Source: Microbulbifer sp. MKSA007
GTDB taxonomy: Bacteria; Pseudomonadota; Gammaproteobacteria; Pseudomonadales; Cellvibrionaceae
Length of the DNA stretch: 64,000 bases
NCBI GenBank assembly: GCA_032615215.1
Contig: CP128433.1
Coordinates: forward strand, 434,001 to 498,000
Direction: 5' to 3'
The notes under the pieces are model-generated. The model did not search any database, was not told where the DNA came from, and saw only the letters and a program-made list of their open reading frames with translations. A program made the position numbers and the translations under genes. Of the stretch, positions 33,934 to 43,043 are shown piece by piece (the stretch's first letter is position 1; every line of letters begins with the position of its first letter).

Positions 33934-34659
33934 GTGAGACAGCTGGTTATCTTGGATAAGAAGAAGCATCGCAATTGCAAATTAATCAAAAGTGATCTTT
34001 CCCACAGTAAGAATTCGCATATTTGCCCAATCTTATTGCCTGAATTCATACCGGTGGCGCGTGCCTGTCCTATTATATTTGCTCGATCAAAAGAGACGGG
34101 AAAGCTTGAGAGCTGTGCATTACTTGGCGTAACACCTGGAGAAAACCTTTTTTGGCAAGAGGGACAATGGCAGGGTGATTATATTCCCGCATCTATTCGC
34201 TCTTATCCCTTCTATTTAAAATATAAAGAAGGTGACTCTTCCAATGCATTTGTTTGCGTTGAATCGTCTCTATTATCTGAAGACGGAAATAGTTCTTTAG
34301 GTGTTAGGTTGTTTGAAGAGAATGGGAATCCAAGTGGTCACTTATTGGAAGCGCAGCGCCGCTTAGAGGATATCCATCTTAAAAAGACGCAGGTTTGGAA
34401 GTTTGTCGGTATTTTGCAGCGGAATAATTTGCTGGTAGAAAAAGAAATAAATATAGACTTGCCAGGTGATGTTAAGCATAAATTAACAGGTGTTTATTGT
34501 ATTTCAGAGAAGAGATTGGGAGAGCTTGATTCTGCAGCTTTCCTGGAATTGCGTGAATCAGGTTGTTTACCTTTTATTTATGCACATCTTTTCTCCTTGC
34601 AGAAGTCGACAGCTTTAAGTGCGCTGCATAAAAAATTTCATGCGAAAATTCTTCACTGA
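33934..34659 (+). CDS. SapC-family protein
   Basis: 241-residue protein resembling the SapC family (PF07277-type). It shows HICPILLPEFIPVARACPII, then FARSKETGKLESCALLGVTP and GENLFWQEGQWQGDYIPASI, and RSYPFYLKYKEGDSS, in the family order. GTG start at 33934 with GAGGG just upstream. There is no signal peptide or membrane segment. The family was named after an S-layer gene neighbour in Campylobacter. Its biochemical function is unknown, and a T6SS operon is not its usual setting. It sits between tagF and a gene of unknown function, with AT-rich spacers on both sides. Confidence 0.75.
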   Translation: MRQLVILDKKKHRNCKLIKSDLSHSKNSHICPILLPEFIPVARACPIIFARSKETGKLESCALLGVTPGENLFWQEGQWQGDYIPASIRSYPFYLKYKEGDSSNAFVCVESSLLSEDGNSSLGVRLFEENGNPSGHLLEAQRRLEDIHLKKTQVWKFVGILQRNNLLVEKEINIDLPGDVKHKLTGVYCISEKRLGELDSAAFLELRESGCLPFIYAHLFSLQKSTALSALHKKFHAKILH

Positions 34660-34810
34660 TATTAAGAGTGGATTTTTGCTTTTTACCTATGGATTTGTTG
34701 ATCAGAACGTTAATTTAAGAAAACCTATAAAGTTTGATTGAATTTAGATAATTGTATTAGAGGTTCTGGTTGTAAAGTGAGTATCAGAGCAGGAAGCTAA
34801 GGTTACTGAT

Positions 34811-35581
34811 ATGTCTTACAGAATAATTTTTACTGGGGAGATAAGAGGTTCTGTAGAGCGGCGCTATGCAATTGCTGCATTGGGGCGTGAATTTGGTTTG
34901 GGCTTTAGTCAAATAAAAGGACTGCTGACTGGGGCAAAATCTCAAATCAAGGCTACGGAAGATAGAAGGGAAGCCTGCCAGCTAATGAAAAAGTTCTGGG
35001 AAGCGGGATGGCATACTCAGCTCTGCTTGGGTGATCAATTAATACACTGTACTGAAAAGTCTAGTAATTGTGGTGACCCTCCGTTACCTCCCGCTCTAGA
35101 ATTTTTGGAAAGTACTGATGGCACAGTTTCTATTGGTATTCCAGCCGGTTGGCAAGGGTTTGACAATCTGAATAGGGAAGCTGTGATTCAGGCCGGAAGT
35201 TCAGAGTTAAGTCGCTATTTGATTGTACTAAAGCAAGATCGATCTCTGCTTCCCCACGATTTGTCGATTGAGCATTTCGGTAAAGCACAAATACAGCAGT
35301 GTCTGACTAGAGTGGAAAATGGCGTTATTATATCCGGGCCTGAACCACTGATAAGCAACAGTCAAAATGGCCATATTTATGAGATGTCTGCTGAGGTTGT
35401 AAAAACACCAGTTCGCTATTTGGTCACTTTCTTTCAGAGCCCGGATAGTTTCTATTCTGTGTTTTTGTGGTCATCTCTTGAGAACTTTGAAAAGAGTAGG
35501 TCTGAGTTTTTGCATATTTTTGCCACATTTAAACTTGTGACTAGTATGGGGAGTTGCGATTCAACAGCAGTTCCTATGTAA
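34811..35581 (+). CDS. Two-domain protein of unknown function in the T6SS run
   Basis: 256 residues, function unknown. The first 75 or so residues (YRIIFTGEIRGSVERRYAIA, then FSQIKGLLTGAKSQIKATED and ACQLMKKFWEAGWHTQL) resemble a small alpha/beta module seen at the start of some uncharacterised proteins. From about residue 97 a beta-rich part (GTVSIGIPAGWQGFDNLN to FLHIFATFKLV) recalls DcrB/PsbP-like domains, including the closing segment that returns to a helix. No signal peptide is seen. It has AT-rich flanks and lies upstream of tssA on the same strand. The domain readings are by eye and tentative. Confidence 0.6.
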   Translation: MSYRIIFTGEIRGSVERRYAIAALGREFGLGFSQIKGLLTGAKSQIKATEDRREACQLMKKFWEAGWHTQLCLGDQLIHCTEKSSNCGDPPLPPALEFLESTDGTVSIGIPAGWQGFDNLNREAVIQAGSSELSRYLIVLKQDRSLLPHDLSIEHFGKAQIQQCLTRVENGVIISGPEPLISNSQNGHIYEMSAEVVKTPVRYLVTFFQSPDSFYSVFLWSSLENFEKSRSEFLHIFATFKLVTSMGSCDSTAVPM

Positions 35582-35759
35582 TGGCTTGGAATAAGAAGCC
35601 AAAATCTAACAAAAATAAATAGCGTAAAATTGTCAACTGAACATGTTTTTTAAAGTAATAGGTACCAAGCGCATTATTTGCCTTGATTAGATATCTACAA
35701 CGTGTACTCTTCTCAGAATTCTGATTAAAGGATTTGATTCGGTATAAGGGCCTTTTTTG

Positions 35760-36680
35760 ATGGCATTCCCAAACACGATAAATATCGATGAATTAGTTGC
35801 TCCAATCTCAGAGGATAATCCCGTAGGGGAAGATATCCGAGAAGATCGTTCGCCAACTTCTGATTATTACTCGATCAAAGATGCTCGCAACAGTGCAAGA
35901 GCTGCTGAACGCTCCGCAATGTTCGATGATGCAGACACAGACCTACTTGCACCTTGGAGGGATGTAGCAAAAGCTGCAGAAAATATCCTAGGGAAAAAGA
36001 GTAAGGACTTGGAGGTTGCCAGCTGGTATACCGAGGCCTTGATTCGCTTACATGGCTTTATTGGCTTGAGAGATGGCCTGCAGGTGATCGACTCGTTAGT
36101 AGAGCAATATTGGGAAGGTCTGTATCCCTTACCAGACGAAGACGGCCTTGAGACAAAAGTAGCACCCCTGACAGGTTTGAATGGTGATGGTGGTGATGGC
36201 ACCTTGCTAATGCCTATTCGCAGTGCCGGTATTACTCCCGAAGGGGATTATGGGGACTATTCATTCTTCCAATTCCAACAGGCTCGGGATGCTGACAGAA
36301 TTGCAGATGACGATGCCAAGGCTGCTCGAATAGAAACACTGGGTTACAACCTTGAGCAGATTGATCAATGTGTAAACAGTGCGAGTGGTGAATGGGCTCA
36401 AAACCTCGTCCAGACAATCGAGGCAGCGCTGGGGCACTTTAAGACCATAAATGATAGCCTGCGACAAAGCTGCGGCCATGATGCCCCCCATCCACGAATA
36501 TTTCATCTCTATTGGATGAGGTGTTGCGGACAAGCCGTTTTATTTATAAGACGCACTTGGAGTCTATGGAGCAGACTCAAGAAGATGTGGCGCCTGAATC
36601 ATCAGAAGTGCCTGCTGGGGAAGTTCAAGCTGGAAATGCAGCTGCAGCAGCGGTTACTTCTGTGGCTGCCTCTGCTGTAG
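35760..36680 (+). CDS. tssA: T6SS protein TssA, N-terminal part before a frame break
   Basis: TssA coordinates sheath and tube polymerisation. The ATG at 35760 has AAGGG nine bases upstream. The ImpA_N domain is clear: PISEDNPVGEDIRED, SWYTEALIRLHGFIGLRDGL and YWEGLYPLPDEDGLETKVAP. The reading stays TssA-like to about residue 243 (SCGHDAP), where a run of six C occurs (36484-36489). After it the listed frame runs out of homology for 60 or so residues. One additional C restores a 434-residue TssA ending at 37063. See the entry for the 3' part. Confidence 0.9.
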   Translation: MAFPNTINIDELVAPISEDNPVGEDIREDRSPTSDYYSIKDARNSARAAERSAMFDDADTDLLAPWRDVAKAAENILGKKSKDLEVASWYTEALIRLHGFIGLRDGLQVIDSLVEQYWEGLYPLPDEDGLETKVAPLTGLNGDGGDGTLLMPIRSAGITPEGDYGDYSFFQFQQARDADRIADDDAKAARIETLGYNLEQIDQCVNSASGEWAQNLVQTIEAALGHFKTINDSLRQSCGHDAPHPRIFHLYWMRCCGQAVLFIRRTWSLWSRLKKMWRLNHQKCLLGKFKLEMQLQQRLLLWLPLL

Positions 36681-37063
36681 CTGTCCCTACCGGTCCGGTA
36701 GTGTCCAGAGAAGATGCCTTAAAATTGCTTGAGCAGGCGGCAAAGTATTTTCGTACCTATGAGCCGCATACGCCGCTGGCGCCCGGCCTGGAGAGGCTGA
36801 TAGGCTGGGGACGAATGACCGTTTCACAATTGATGTCTGAATTGCTACCTGATGATCAGTCGAAGGCGCTTTACTCCCAGTTGACGGGAGTTCGTCTCGA
36901 TGGCACGGATACACAAAAATATATAACCCCACCAGTGACTACAAGTGGCACGTCATCAGCTCCTGCGGTTGCCGCAGATACACCTACTGAAAGTGTATCC
37001 GCGCCAGTCTCTGATGAAGGTTGGGGTGAGCAACCGCAAGAAGAAGCCAGCACTGGTTGGTAA
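36488..37063 (+). pseudogene. tssA: Detached C-terminal part of tssA in the -1 frame
   Basis: Continuation of tssA after the six-C run. It reads PSTNISSLLDEVLRTSRFIY, an Ala/Val-rich linker (about 36590-36700), and the TssA C-terminal segment SREDALKLLEQAAKYFRTY, PHTPLAPGLERLIGWGRMTV and SQLMSELLPDDQ. It has no convincing start codon or ribosome binding site of its own (TTG at 36512 is the first candidate). Its end at 37063 is 44 bp before tssB. Confidence 0.88.
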
Positions 37064-37107
37064 TTAACTGAGAACAGCAGTCCCTAAAGTCGGAAAGGAG
37101 ACCTTAG

Positions 37108-37629
37108 ATGTCTGAAAGCATCCACAACAAACTTAAGCGCGTGCGTAAGCCGCGTGTACATATCACTTACGATGTTGAAACTAACGGAGCCGAAGTCAAA
37201 AAGGAGCTTCCTTTTGTGGCGGGTGTTATGGGTGATTACTCTGGTGATAATGCCGAGAATCGCAAGGCACTGAAAGATCGTAAGTTTATCCAAATTGACC
37301 GCGATAACTTCAACGACGTAATGGGTAAAGTAAACCCAAAGTTGAACTTGCAGGTGGAAAACACCCTGACTGGTGACGGTAGCAAGATGGCTGTTGATCT
37401 GGACTTCAACAACATGGACGCCTTCTCGCCGGAGCAGATTGTTGAGCAGGTTGAGCCACTAAAGCAATTGCTTGAAGCCCGTAGCAAGCTGCGTGATCTG
37501 CTGAGTAAAGCTGATCGTTCTGAGGAGCTTGAAAAAGTACTTGAGGATATTCTCAAGAGCACAGAAAACGTCAGCGCTATCTCTGACCAGTTGGGCTTGA
37601 ATGAGGATAAAGGAGAGGACTCAGAATGA
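37108..37629 (+). CDS. tssB: T6SS sheath small subunit TssB (VipA)
   Basis: Forms the contractile sheath with TssC. The 173-residue protein has the family signature KRVRKPRVHITYDVETNGA, then ELPFVAGVMGDYSGDN and FIQIDRDNFNDVMGKVNPKL, and a C-terminal helical part that pairs with TssC. Codon usage appears more GC-rich and even than in the neighbouring accessory genes, as expected for a highly made protein. AAGGAG precedes the ATG. Its stop overlaps the tssC ATG (ATGA), so the subunits are translationally coupled. Confidence 0.97.
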   Translation: MSESIHNKLKRVRKPRVHITYDVETNGAEVKKELPFVAGVMGDYSGDNAENRKALKDRKFIQIDRDNFNDVMGKVNPKLNLQVENTLTGDGSKMAVDLDFNNMDAFSPEQIVEQVEPLKQLLEARSKLRDLLSKADRSEELEKVLEDILKSTENVSAISDQLGLNEDKGEDSE

Positions 37630-39113
37630 GCACTGAAGTAGAAAATGTTGCAGGAAGTGAAGCTGAAGAGCAATCGGCGAGTCTCCTAGATCAGGCGATT
37701 GCGGCAACTAAACAAACTGAGCCTCAAGAAGCACAAGACTTGCTTGCGAATTTGACAGAGCAAGTAATGAAAGGGACGGTCACCTGGGATCGCAACCTGA
37801 CCCAGACCATCAAGAAAGCTGTTAGCGCGATTGATAAGGCCATGTCCCAGCAGCTGTCTGCGATTTTGCATGACGAGAAATTCCAGAAGCTGGAAGGATC
37901 ATGGCGTGGTCTGAATCACCTGGTCATGAACTCGGAAACTGGCGCTACCATGAAAATCCGCATGCTCAATCTGAGCAAGCGCGAGCTCTTCCGCGACCTG
38001 GATAAGGCAGTTGAGTTCGACCAGAGCCAGACCTTCAAAAAAATCTATGAAGAAGAGTTTGGTACTGCGGGTGGTGAGCCATACGGCGTAATGATCGGGG
38101 ATTTCGAGTTCACCAGCCACCCTGAGGATATCGAGCTTCTGAGCAAGATGTCTAATGTTGCTGCGGCTGGCTTCTGTCCGTTTGTTGCAGCTGCCGGTGC
38201 CGGCATGTTTGGTTTTGATGACTACACGGAACTTTCCAAGCCGAGAGATCTGGGTGGTATTTTTGAATCCGCCGAGTACATCAAGTGGCGCAGTTTCCGT
38301 GACAGTGACGACTCCCGTTTTGTCACCTTGGTAATGCCGCGTACCCTGGCCCGTACCCCTTATGGTGCTAACACCAAGCCGATTGAAGCTTTTGACTTTG
38401 AAGAGTTTGAAGTGGATGAAGACGGCGTTTCCCGTCCAGCAGAGCACGATCAATACTGCTGGATGAATGCTTCTTATGTTATGGGCACCACCATGACTCA
38501 AGCATTCGCTGAGAACTCCTGGTGTACTGCAATTCGCGGTGCTGAGGGTGGTGGTAAAGTAGAAGGATTGCCATCTCACGTGTTCAAGAGTGACGATGGG
38601 GATCTCGATCAGAAATGCCCCACAGAGATTGGTATTACCGATCGCCGTGAAGCGGAGTTAAGCGCTCAAGGCTTCTTGCCTCTGTGTCACTACAAGAATA
38701 CGGATTACTCGGTATTCTTTGGTGCTCAAAGTGCGCAAAAGGCGAAGGCATACGATGACCCTGACGCCACTGCTAACGCAGCTATTTCTGCTCGCTTGCC
38801 TTATTTGATGGCGACCTCTCGTATTGCACATTACCTCAAGGTAATGGCTCGCGATAAAGTGGGTTCCTTTATGGAAGCTGGTGATTGTGAGCGCTGGTTG
38901 AACAAGTGGATCTCCCAGTACACTAACTCCAACCCCGACGCGAGCCCTGAAATGAAAGCGAAGTACCCGCTTTCTGAGGCGCGAGTAGAAGTAAAAGAGA
39001 TTCCGGGTCAGCCTGGATGTTACAGTGCGATTGCCTATCTGAGACCCTGGTTACAGATGGAAGAATTGACGACGTCCTTGCGTATGGTGGCAAATATCCC
39101 ATCTGCGGGATAA
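37626..39113 (+). CDS. tssC: T6SS sheath large subunit TssC (VipB)
   Basis: Large sheath subunit, 495 residues. Landmarks: DEKFQKLEGSWRGLNHLVMN, EEFGTAGGEPYGVMIGDFEF, EYIKWRSFRDSDDSRFVTLV, CWMNASYVMGTTMTQAF and near the end MARDKVGSFMEAGDCERWLN. The TssC C-terminal domain is complete. The start overlaps the tssB stop by four bases. A hairpin follows the stop and may reduce read-through toward the second tssC, which would keep sheath genes the best expressed of the run. ClpV recycles the contracted TssBC sheath in known systems. Confidence 0.97.
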   Translation: MSTEVENVAGSEAEEQSASLLDQAIAATKQTEPQEAQDLLANLTEQVMKGTVTWDRNLTQTIKKAVSAIDKAMSQQLSAILHDEKFQKLEGSWRGLNHLVMNSETGATMKIRMLNLSKRELFRDLDKAVEFDQSQTFKKIYEEEFGTAGGEPYGVMIGDFEFTSHPEDIELLSKMSNVAAAGFCPFVAAAGAGMFGFDDYTELSKPRDLGGIFESAEYIKWRSFRDSDDSRFVTLVMPRTLARTPYGANTKPIEAFDFEEFEVDEDGVSRPAEHDQYCWMNASYVMGTTMTQAFAENSWCTAIRGAEGGGKVEGLPSHVFKSDDGDLDQKCPTEIGITDRREAELSAQGFLPLCHYKNTDYSVFFGAQSAQKAKAYDDPDATANAAISARLPYLMATSRIAHYLKVMARDKVGSFMEAGDCERWLNKWISQYTNSNPDASPEMKAKYPLSEARVEVKEIPGQPGCYSAIAYLRPWLQMEELTTSLRMVANIPSAG

Positions 39114-39121
39114 GGCTCCGG

Positions 39122-39141
39122 GCCCGCCTCTAGGGGCGGGT
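39122..39141 (+). terminator. Hairpin / possible attenuator after tssC
   Basis: GCCCGCC (39122-39128) faces GGCGGGT (39135-39141) with loop TCTAGG. The stem is very GC-rich and is followed by TTCTCTCTTC rather than a clean T run. It starts 8 bases past the tssC stop, so it may be a leaky terminator separating tssBC from the downstream baseplate genes. Confidence 0.6.
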
Positions 39142-39220
39142 TCTCTCTTCACATGGCCTTGTTCAAGGCCTGCGTTTTACCATTATTTATTCAAATAATA
39201 ATTCTTGTTGGAGTATACCG

Positions 39221-40735
39221 GTGCCCCGTGCAGCACATGACCAAATATCGGAAGATCAATCAGATGTTCTACCGGAGAAATTGGCGAGAGGGCAGCAGAG
39301 AGAGCTACATAAATTTCTGCAGGAACCGGATGATCTTTTTGCATTTGAATATTGGCTCACAGAATTATCCCCCTGTACAAATAGGGATAATTATTCCGTT
39401 CGCCATTATCTGAGTCGAATTATCGCCGAGTTGGACGAACTAATCTGTGACCAGCTGAATTGTATAATTCATCACCAGAAGTTTCAGAGACTTGAAGCGA
39501 GCTGGCGGGGGATATCCTTATTGGTGTTTGATACACCCCACGCTGAAAATATTAAAATCAAACTCTTGGATGCCAGCTGGAAAGACCTCGCGAAGGATAT
39601 AGAGCGGGCCCCGGATTTTGACCAATCTGGGCTGTTTCATCTTATATATAATGAAGAGTTTGGTACTCCAGGCGGCGAGCCATTTGGTTTGTTACTTGGA
39701 GATTACTATGTATCCCATCGGCCGCTGCCTGACCACCCTTATGATGATGTATTTACTTTGCAGGGCATCGCGCATACTGCAGCCGCAGCCTTTGCCCCGT
39801 TTGTTTGTGCATCAGCACCGCAACTTTTTGGTGTAGACAACTTTTCGGATCTAGCAAAGCCTATCAATTTTTCAGAAGTGTTCCGTCAAAAAGAATACAT
39901 TCGGTGGAATGGCCTTCGGGATCTGGAAGACAGCCGATTTATCGCTTTGACACTTCCTCAAGTTTTGATGAGAGAACCTTATAATCAGGAATTTTCATCC
40001 TATCGTGGTTTGAGGTTTCAGGAGCAGGTACGGGCATCCCATAACCAGAATTATTTATGGGGGAATGCCTGCTTTGCATTGGGTGCCGTACTGTTAAGAG
40101 AGTTTAGTGAAGTTGGCTGGTTTTCACATATTAGAGGGGTTGCACGTGACCATCTGGGCGGAGGGCTGGTAACCCAGCTTCCAATGGTGCCTTATAGGCC
40201 AGATAGTACTCCTGGCATGATCCGAATGGCCACTTCAATTTTGGTAACTGATTTTGCTGAGCGGGATTTAAGTGACTTAGGGTATGTATGCTTGAGTCAT
40301 TGTTACGATACTCCTTACAGCGCCTTTAATAGTGTTCCATCACTTCAAAGGCCGAAGCAATACACATCTAAAGCAGCCACGGCTAATGCGCGTATTAGCT
40401 CTATGTTACAACAAATACTTTGCGCATCCCGATTTGCTCATTATATCAAGGTAATGATAAGGGATAAGGTGGGTGCCTATATGAATGCTGCAGATTGCGA
40501 ACGGCAGTTGCAGCATTGGTTGGATGAATACACAACGGGAAGGGATGACCTTTCCTGGGAAATGCAGGCTCGATACCCTCTACGGGAGTCCCGGGTGCAA
40601 GTAACGGATGAACCAGGCAAGGCGGGTAGCTATCAAAGTGTGATTCATCTCAAGAGTCATTACACCGTTGACCATCTTGTATCCGAGCTAAAACTTACAA
40701 CCGCATTGGCAACAATCGGCGTCGGAGCTACCTAA
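39221..40735 (+). CDS. Second TssC-like sheath protein
   Basis: 504-residue paralogue of TssC. It retains HHQKFQRLEASWRGISLLVF, EEFGTPGGEPFGLLLGDYYV, EYIRWNGLRDLEDSRFIALT, YLWGNACFALGAVLL and IRDKVGAYMNAADCERQLQH. It differs strongly elsewhere and has no separate TssB partner beside it. GTG start at 39221 with GGAG upstream. It lies after the hairpin that follows tssC and 5 bp before tssE, so it groups with baseplate genes. It could be a minor sheath or baseplate-proximal ring component. Its role is not known. Confidence 0.85.
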   Translation: MPRAAHDQISEDQSDVLPEKLARGQQRELHKFLQEPDDLFAFEYWLTELSPCTNRDNYSVRHYLSRIIAELDELICDQLNCIIHHQKFQRLEASWRGISLLVFDTPHAENIKIKLLDASWKDLAKDIERAPDFDQSGLFHLIYNEEFGTPGGEPFGLLLGDYYVSHRPLPDHPYDDVFTLQGIAHTAAAAFAPFVCASAPQLFGVDNFSDLAKPINFSEVFRQKEYIRWNGLRDLEDSRFIALTLPQVLMREPYNQEFSSYRGLRFQEQVRASHNQNYLWGNACFALGAVLLREFSEVGWFSHIRGVARDHLGGGLVTQLPMVPYRPDSTPGMIRMATSILVTDFAERDLSDLGYVCLSHCYDTPYSAFNSVPSLQRPKQYTSKAATANARISSMLQQILCASRFAHYIKVMIRDKVGAYMNAADCERQLQHWLDEYTTGRDDLSWEMQARYPLRESRVQVTDEPGKAGSYQSVIHLKSHYTVDHLVSELKLTTALATIGVGAT

Positions 40736-40740
40736 TTAAT

Positions 40741-41214
40741 ATGGTTAGAGAGAAGCGATTATTGGCCCCGGTATTGGATCGATTATTACAATCATCTAGT
40801 AAATTGGATGTACATCAATCCCATCAAGTGTTGAGGCAGTTGCGTGAAGGGGTGCGTCGTGATTTGGAATACTTGTTCAATACAAGATTTAAATGTATTT
40901 CCGCACCTTCAACTCATGAAAGTTTAGAGCAGTCAAATATTAACTACGGGTTACCAGACCTATCAACAGTCAATCTTTCCTCTGCCGCTAGCCGAAAACA
41001 GTTTTGTCGAGATATTGAAAAAACAATTTTAAATTTTGAGCCCAGAATACGTTCGGTAAAAGTAACCACCCAAGACAAAGTGGATGTCGAAGATCCTAGT
41101 ATACGCTTTCGTGTTGAAGCTGTATTACATGTAAATCCAGCGTCGGAAGTTATTGTATTTGATTCGGCACTCAACCCAGTTACCCAGCTGGTGGATGTCT
41201 CTGAGATTATGTGA
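40741..41214 (+). CDS. tssE: T6SS baseplate protein TssE (gp25-like)
   Basis: Homologue of the T4 phage gp25 baseplate protein, 157 residues. Seen: LREGVRRDLEYLFNTRF near residue 37-53, YGLPDLSTVNLSS, IEKTILNFEPRIRSVKV and the closing beta segment FRVEAVLHVNPASEVIVFDS. The ATG at 40741 follows the upstream stop by five bases. Its stop TGA shares one base with the tssF ATG at 41214, so the baseplate genes are tightly coupled. Confidence 0.94.
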   Translation: MVREKRLLAPVLDRLLQSSSKLDVHQSHQVLRQLREGVRRDLEYLFNTRFKCISAPSTHESLEQSNINYGLPDLSTVNLSSAASRKQFCRDIEKTILNFEPRIRSVKVTTQDKVDVEDPSIRFRVEAVLHVNPASEVIVFDSALNPVTQLVDVSEIM

Positions 41215-43043
41215 TGAGTGAAAAATTAATAGATCTCTACGAGCGAGAGCTCGCATTCATTCAGCAAACTTCTGCTGAATTTGCAAAGATGCACCCAGCT
41301 GCCGCATCCCGACTTCAGCTGGATGCAGACACAGTTGATGATCCTTTAGTAGGGCGACTGTTGTCCGGCTTCGCTTACATGAATGCTCGGGTGCAGCAAA
41401 AGCTGAGTGATGATTTTCCGGAGTTAACGGATGCAATGCTGGAAACTCTGTATCCTCATTATCTTCGTCCAATTCCTTCTTGTGCCATTGTTCAGTTTGA
41501 ACCGGAAAAGGATTTGGATGCGATAACCCGGGTAGAAACGAAGACGTTACTCGAAAGTGACAGCTTTCAAGGGCAAACCTGCCGCTTTACAACTTGTTAT
41601 CCAGCAGAAATTTGCCCATTTCAGGCGGTGAGTGCCACCCTGATGCCAAGGCCATTTATCGCTCCGGGCTGTAATGACATTCAGGGCGCTAATGCAGTTT
41701 TAAAATTATCCCTTAAAACTTTTAGCCCAAGCATAAAATTTTCTGAGCTAAACCCTGAGAGTCTCCGCTTTTTCCTTCGTGGCCAACCATCTCATATCTA
41801 TAGTTTATATGACTTGCTACTAAGTAAGTGTGTAAGGTTGGTTGTTGCCAATGGGGAGAGTGATCCAAAGCCAACTTTTCTCTCTCCGGATGAAATATGT
41901 CAAGTGGGGCTAAGTCCAGATGAGGGTTTATTGCCATATCCTGATACCGCATTCGTAGGATATCGACTCCTAACTGAATATTTTGCTTTTCCAGAAAAGT
42001 TCCTTTTCTTGGATATGTTGAACATTGGTGAGGCGTTAAACGAGAGCTTTGACGACACGTTAAATCTGTATTTTTATTTATCCGAAACTCATGAGGAGTT
42101 GGAAAAACAGATTTCTCCAAGCATGTTTGCTTTGGGCTGTGCTCCGGTTGTTAATTTATTTAAACAAAGTGCAGATCCTATTCCACTTAATCACTCGCAG
42201 TATAGTTACCATGTGGTCCCTGATGCCCGCAGGAGTGATGGCTTAGAAATATACTCAGTGGATGAAGTTGCAGCAACTAATGGTGATGGAGAGACAACCA
42301 GTTACCGGCCTTTCTATGGAATTCGACACAGTCAACATCATGCTGATCAATCTGCATTTTGGTTTAGTCGTCGCAGAGATGTGATCGAAGGAGAGCATCG
42401 GAATGAACAAGCATCTGAGATTGATATAAGCTTAGTCGATCTGGACTTTAATCCGCATAGAATTAGTGATCAGACATTAGATATTAAGTTAACCTGCTGT
42501 AATCGAAATCTAGCCAAAAAATTACCTAGTGGTAGCGCCCAGCCTTATTTAGAGGTTGTTGACGGTGATTTGCCAGTTAGCCGAATTAGTTGTGTGGTTT
42601 CCCCAACGGCAACTATACGACCGCCTCGACGAGAGCGAGGGTATTGGAGGTTAATTTCTCACCTTAACTTAAATCATCTTTCTCTATCAGGTGCAGAGGG
42701 ATGTAATGCGTTAAAAGAAATTTTTAGGCTTTATGACTTCCGTGACTCTGCTAGTACGCGTAATTTAATCGAGTCATTGTTAAAGCTTAATACTAAACCG
42801 GTTACTGCTCCGATTCAGATTGATCAAAGTGTAGTTTTATGTCGCGGCACAGAAGTTGAGATTGAACTTGATTCCATGATGTTAACAGGAACAAGTCCAT
42901 TGTTATTTGCTAGCATCATAGAGCGTTTCCTGGGCTTATACTGTTCAATTAATTCATTTACAAAACTGATTGCCACTATGAGTGGTCGAGATGGGGAGTT
43001 GAAGCGATGGCCACCTCGCGCCGGCGAAAAAGCTTTACTGTAA
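41214..43043 (+). CDS. tssF: T6SS baseplate protein TssF
   Basis: Baseplate wedge protein, 609 residues from the ATG at 41214 (a GTG one codon upstream is also in frame). The family start is plain: LYERELAFIQQTSAEFAKMH, then AASRLQLDADTVDDPLVGRL and FAYMNARVQQKLSDDFPELT. The conserved DAMLETLYPHYLRPIPSCAI follows. The C-terminal part shows VVLCRGTEVEIELD and ASIIERFLGLYCSINSFT. The stop lies 37 bp inside tssG, a long overlap that suggests coupled synthesis of the TssF2-TssG wedge. Confidence 0.95.
   Translation: MSEKLIDLYERELAFIQQTSAEFAKMHPAAASRLQLDADTVDDPLVGRLLSGFAYMNARVQQKLSDDFPELTDAMLETLYPHYLRPIPSCAIVQFEPEKDLDAITRVETKTLLESDSFQGQTCRFTTCYPAEICPFQAVSATLMPRPFIAPGCNDIQGANAVLKLSLKTFSPSIKFSELNPESLRFFLRGQPSHIYSLYDLLLSKCVRLVVANGESDPKPTFLSPDEICQVGLSPDEGLLPYPDTAFVGYRLLTEYFAFPEKFLFLDMLNIGEALNESFDDTLNLYFYLSETHEELEKQISPSMFALGCAPVVNLFKQSADPIPLNHSQYSYHVVPDARRSDGLEIYSVDEVAATNGDGETTSYRPFYGIRHSQHHADQSAFWFSRRRDVIEGEHRNEQASEIDISLVDLDFNPHRISDQTLDIKLTCCNRNLAKKLPSGSAQPYLEVVDGDLPVSRISCVVSPTATIRPPRRERGYWRLISHLNLNHLSLSGAEGCNALKEIFRLYDFRDSASTRNLIESLLKLNTKPVTAPIQIDQSVVLCRGTEVEIELDSMMLTGTSPLLFASIIERFLGLYCSINSFTKLIATMSGRDGELKRWPPRAGEKALL

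Noticed and set aside
36512..37063. Separate small gene downstream of a shortened tssA
   Set aside because: Its residues are the missing TssA C-terminus in the next frame, and no proper start signal precedes it.
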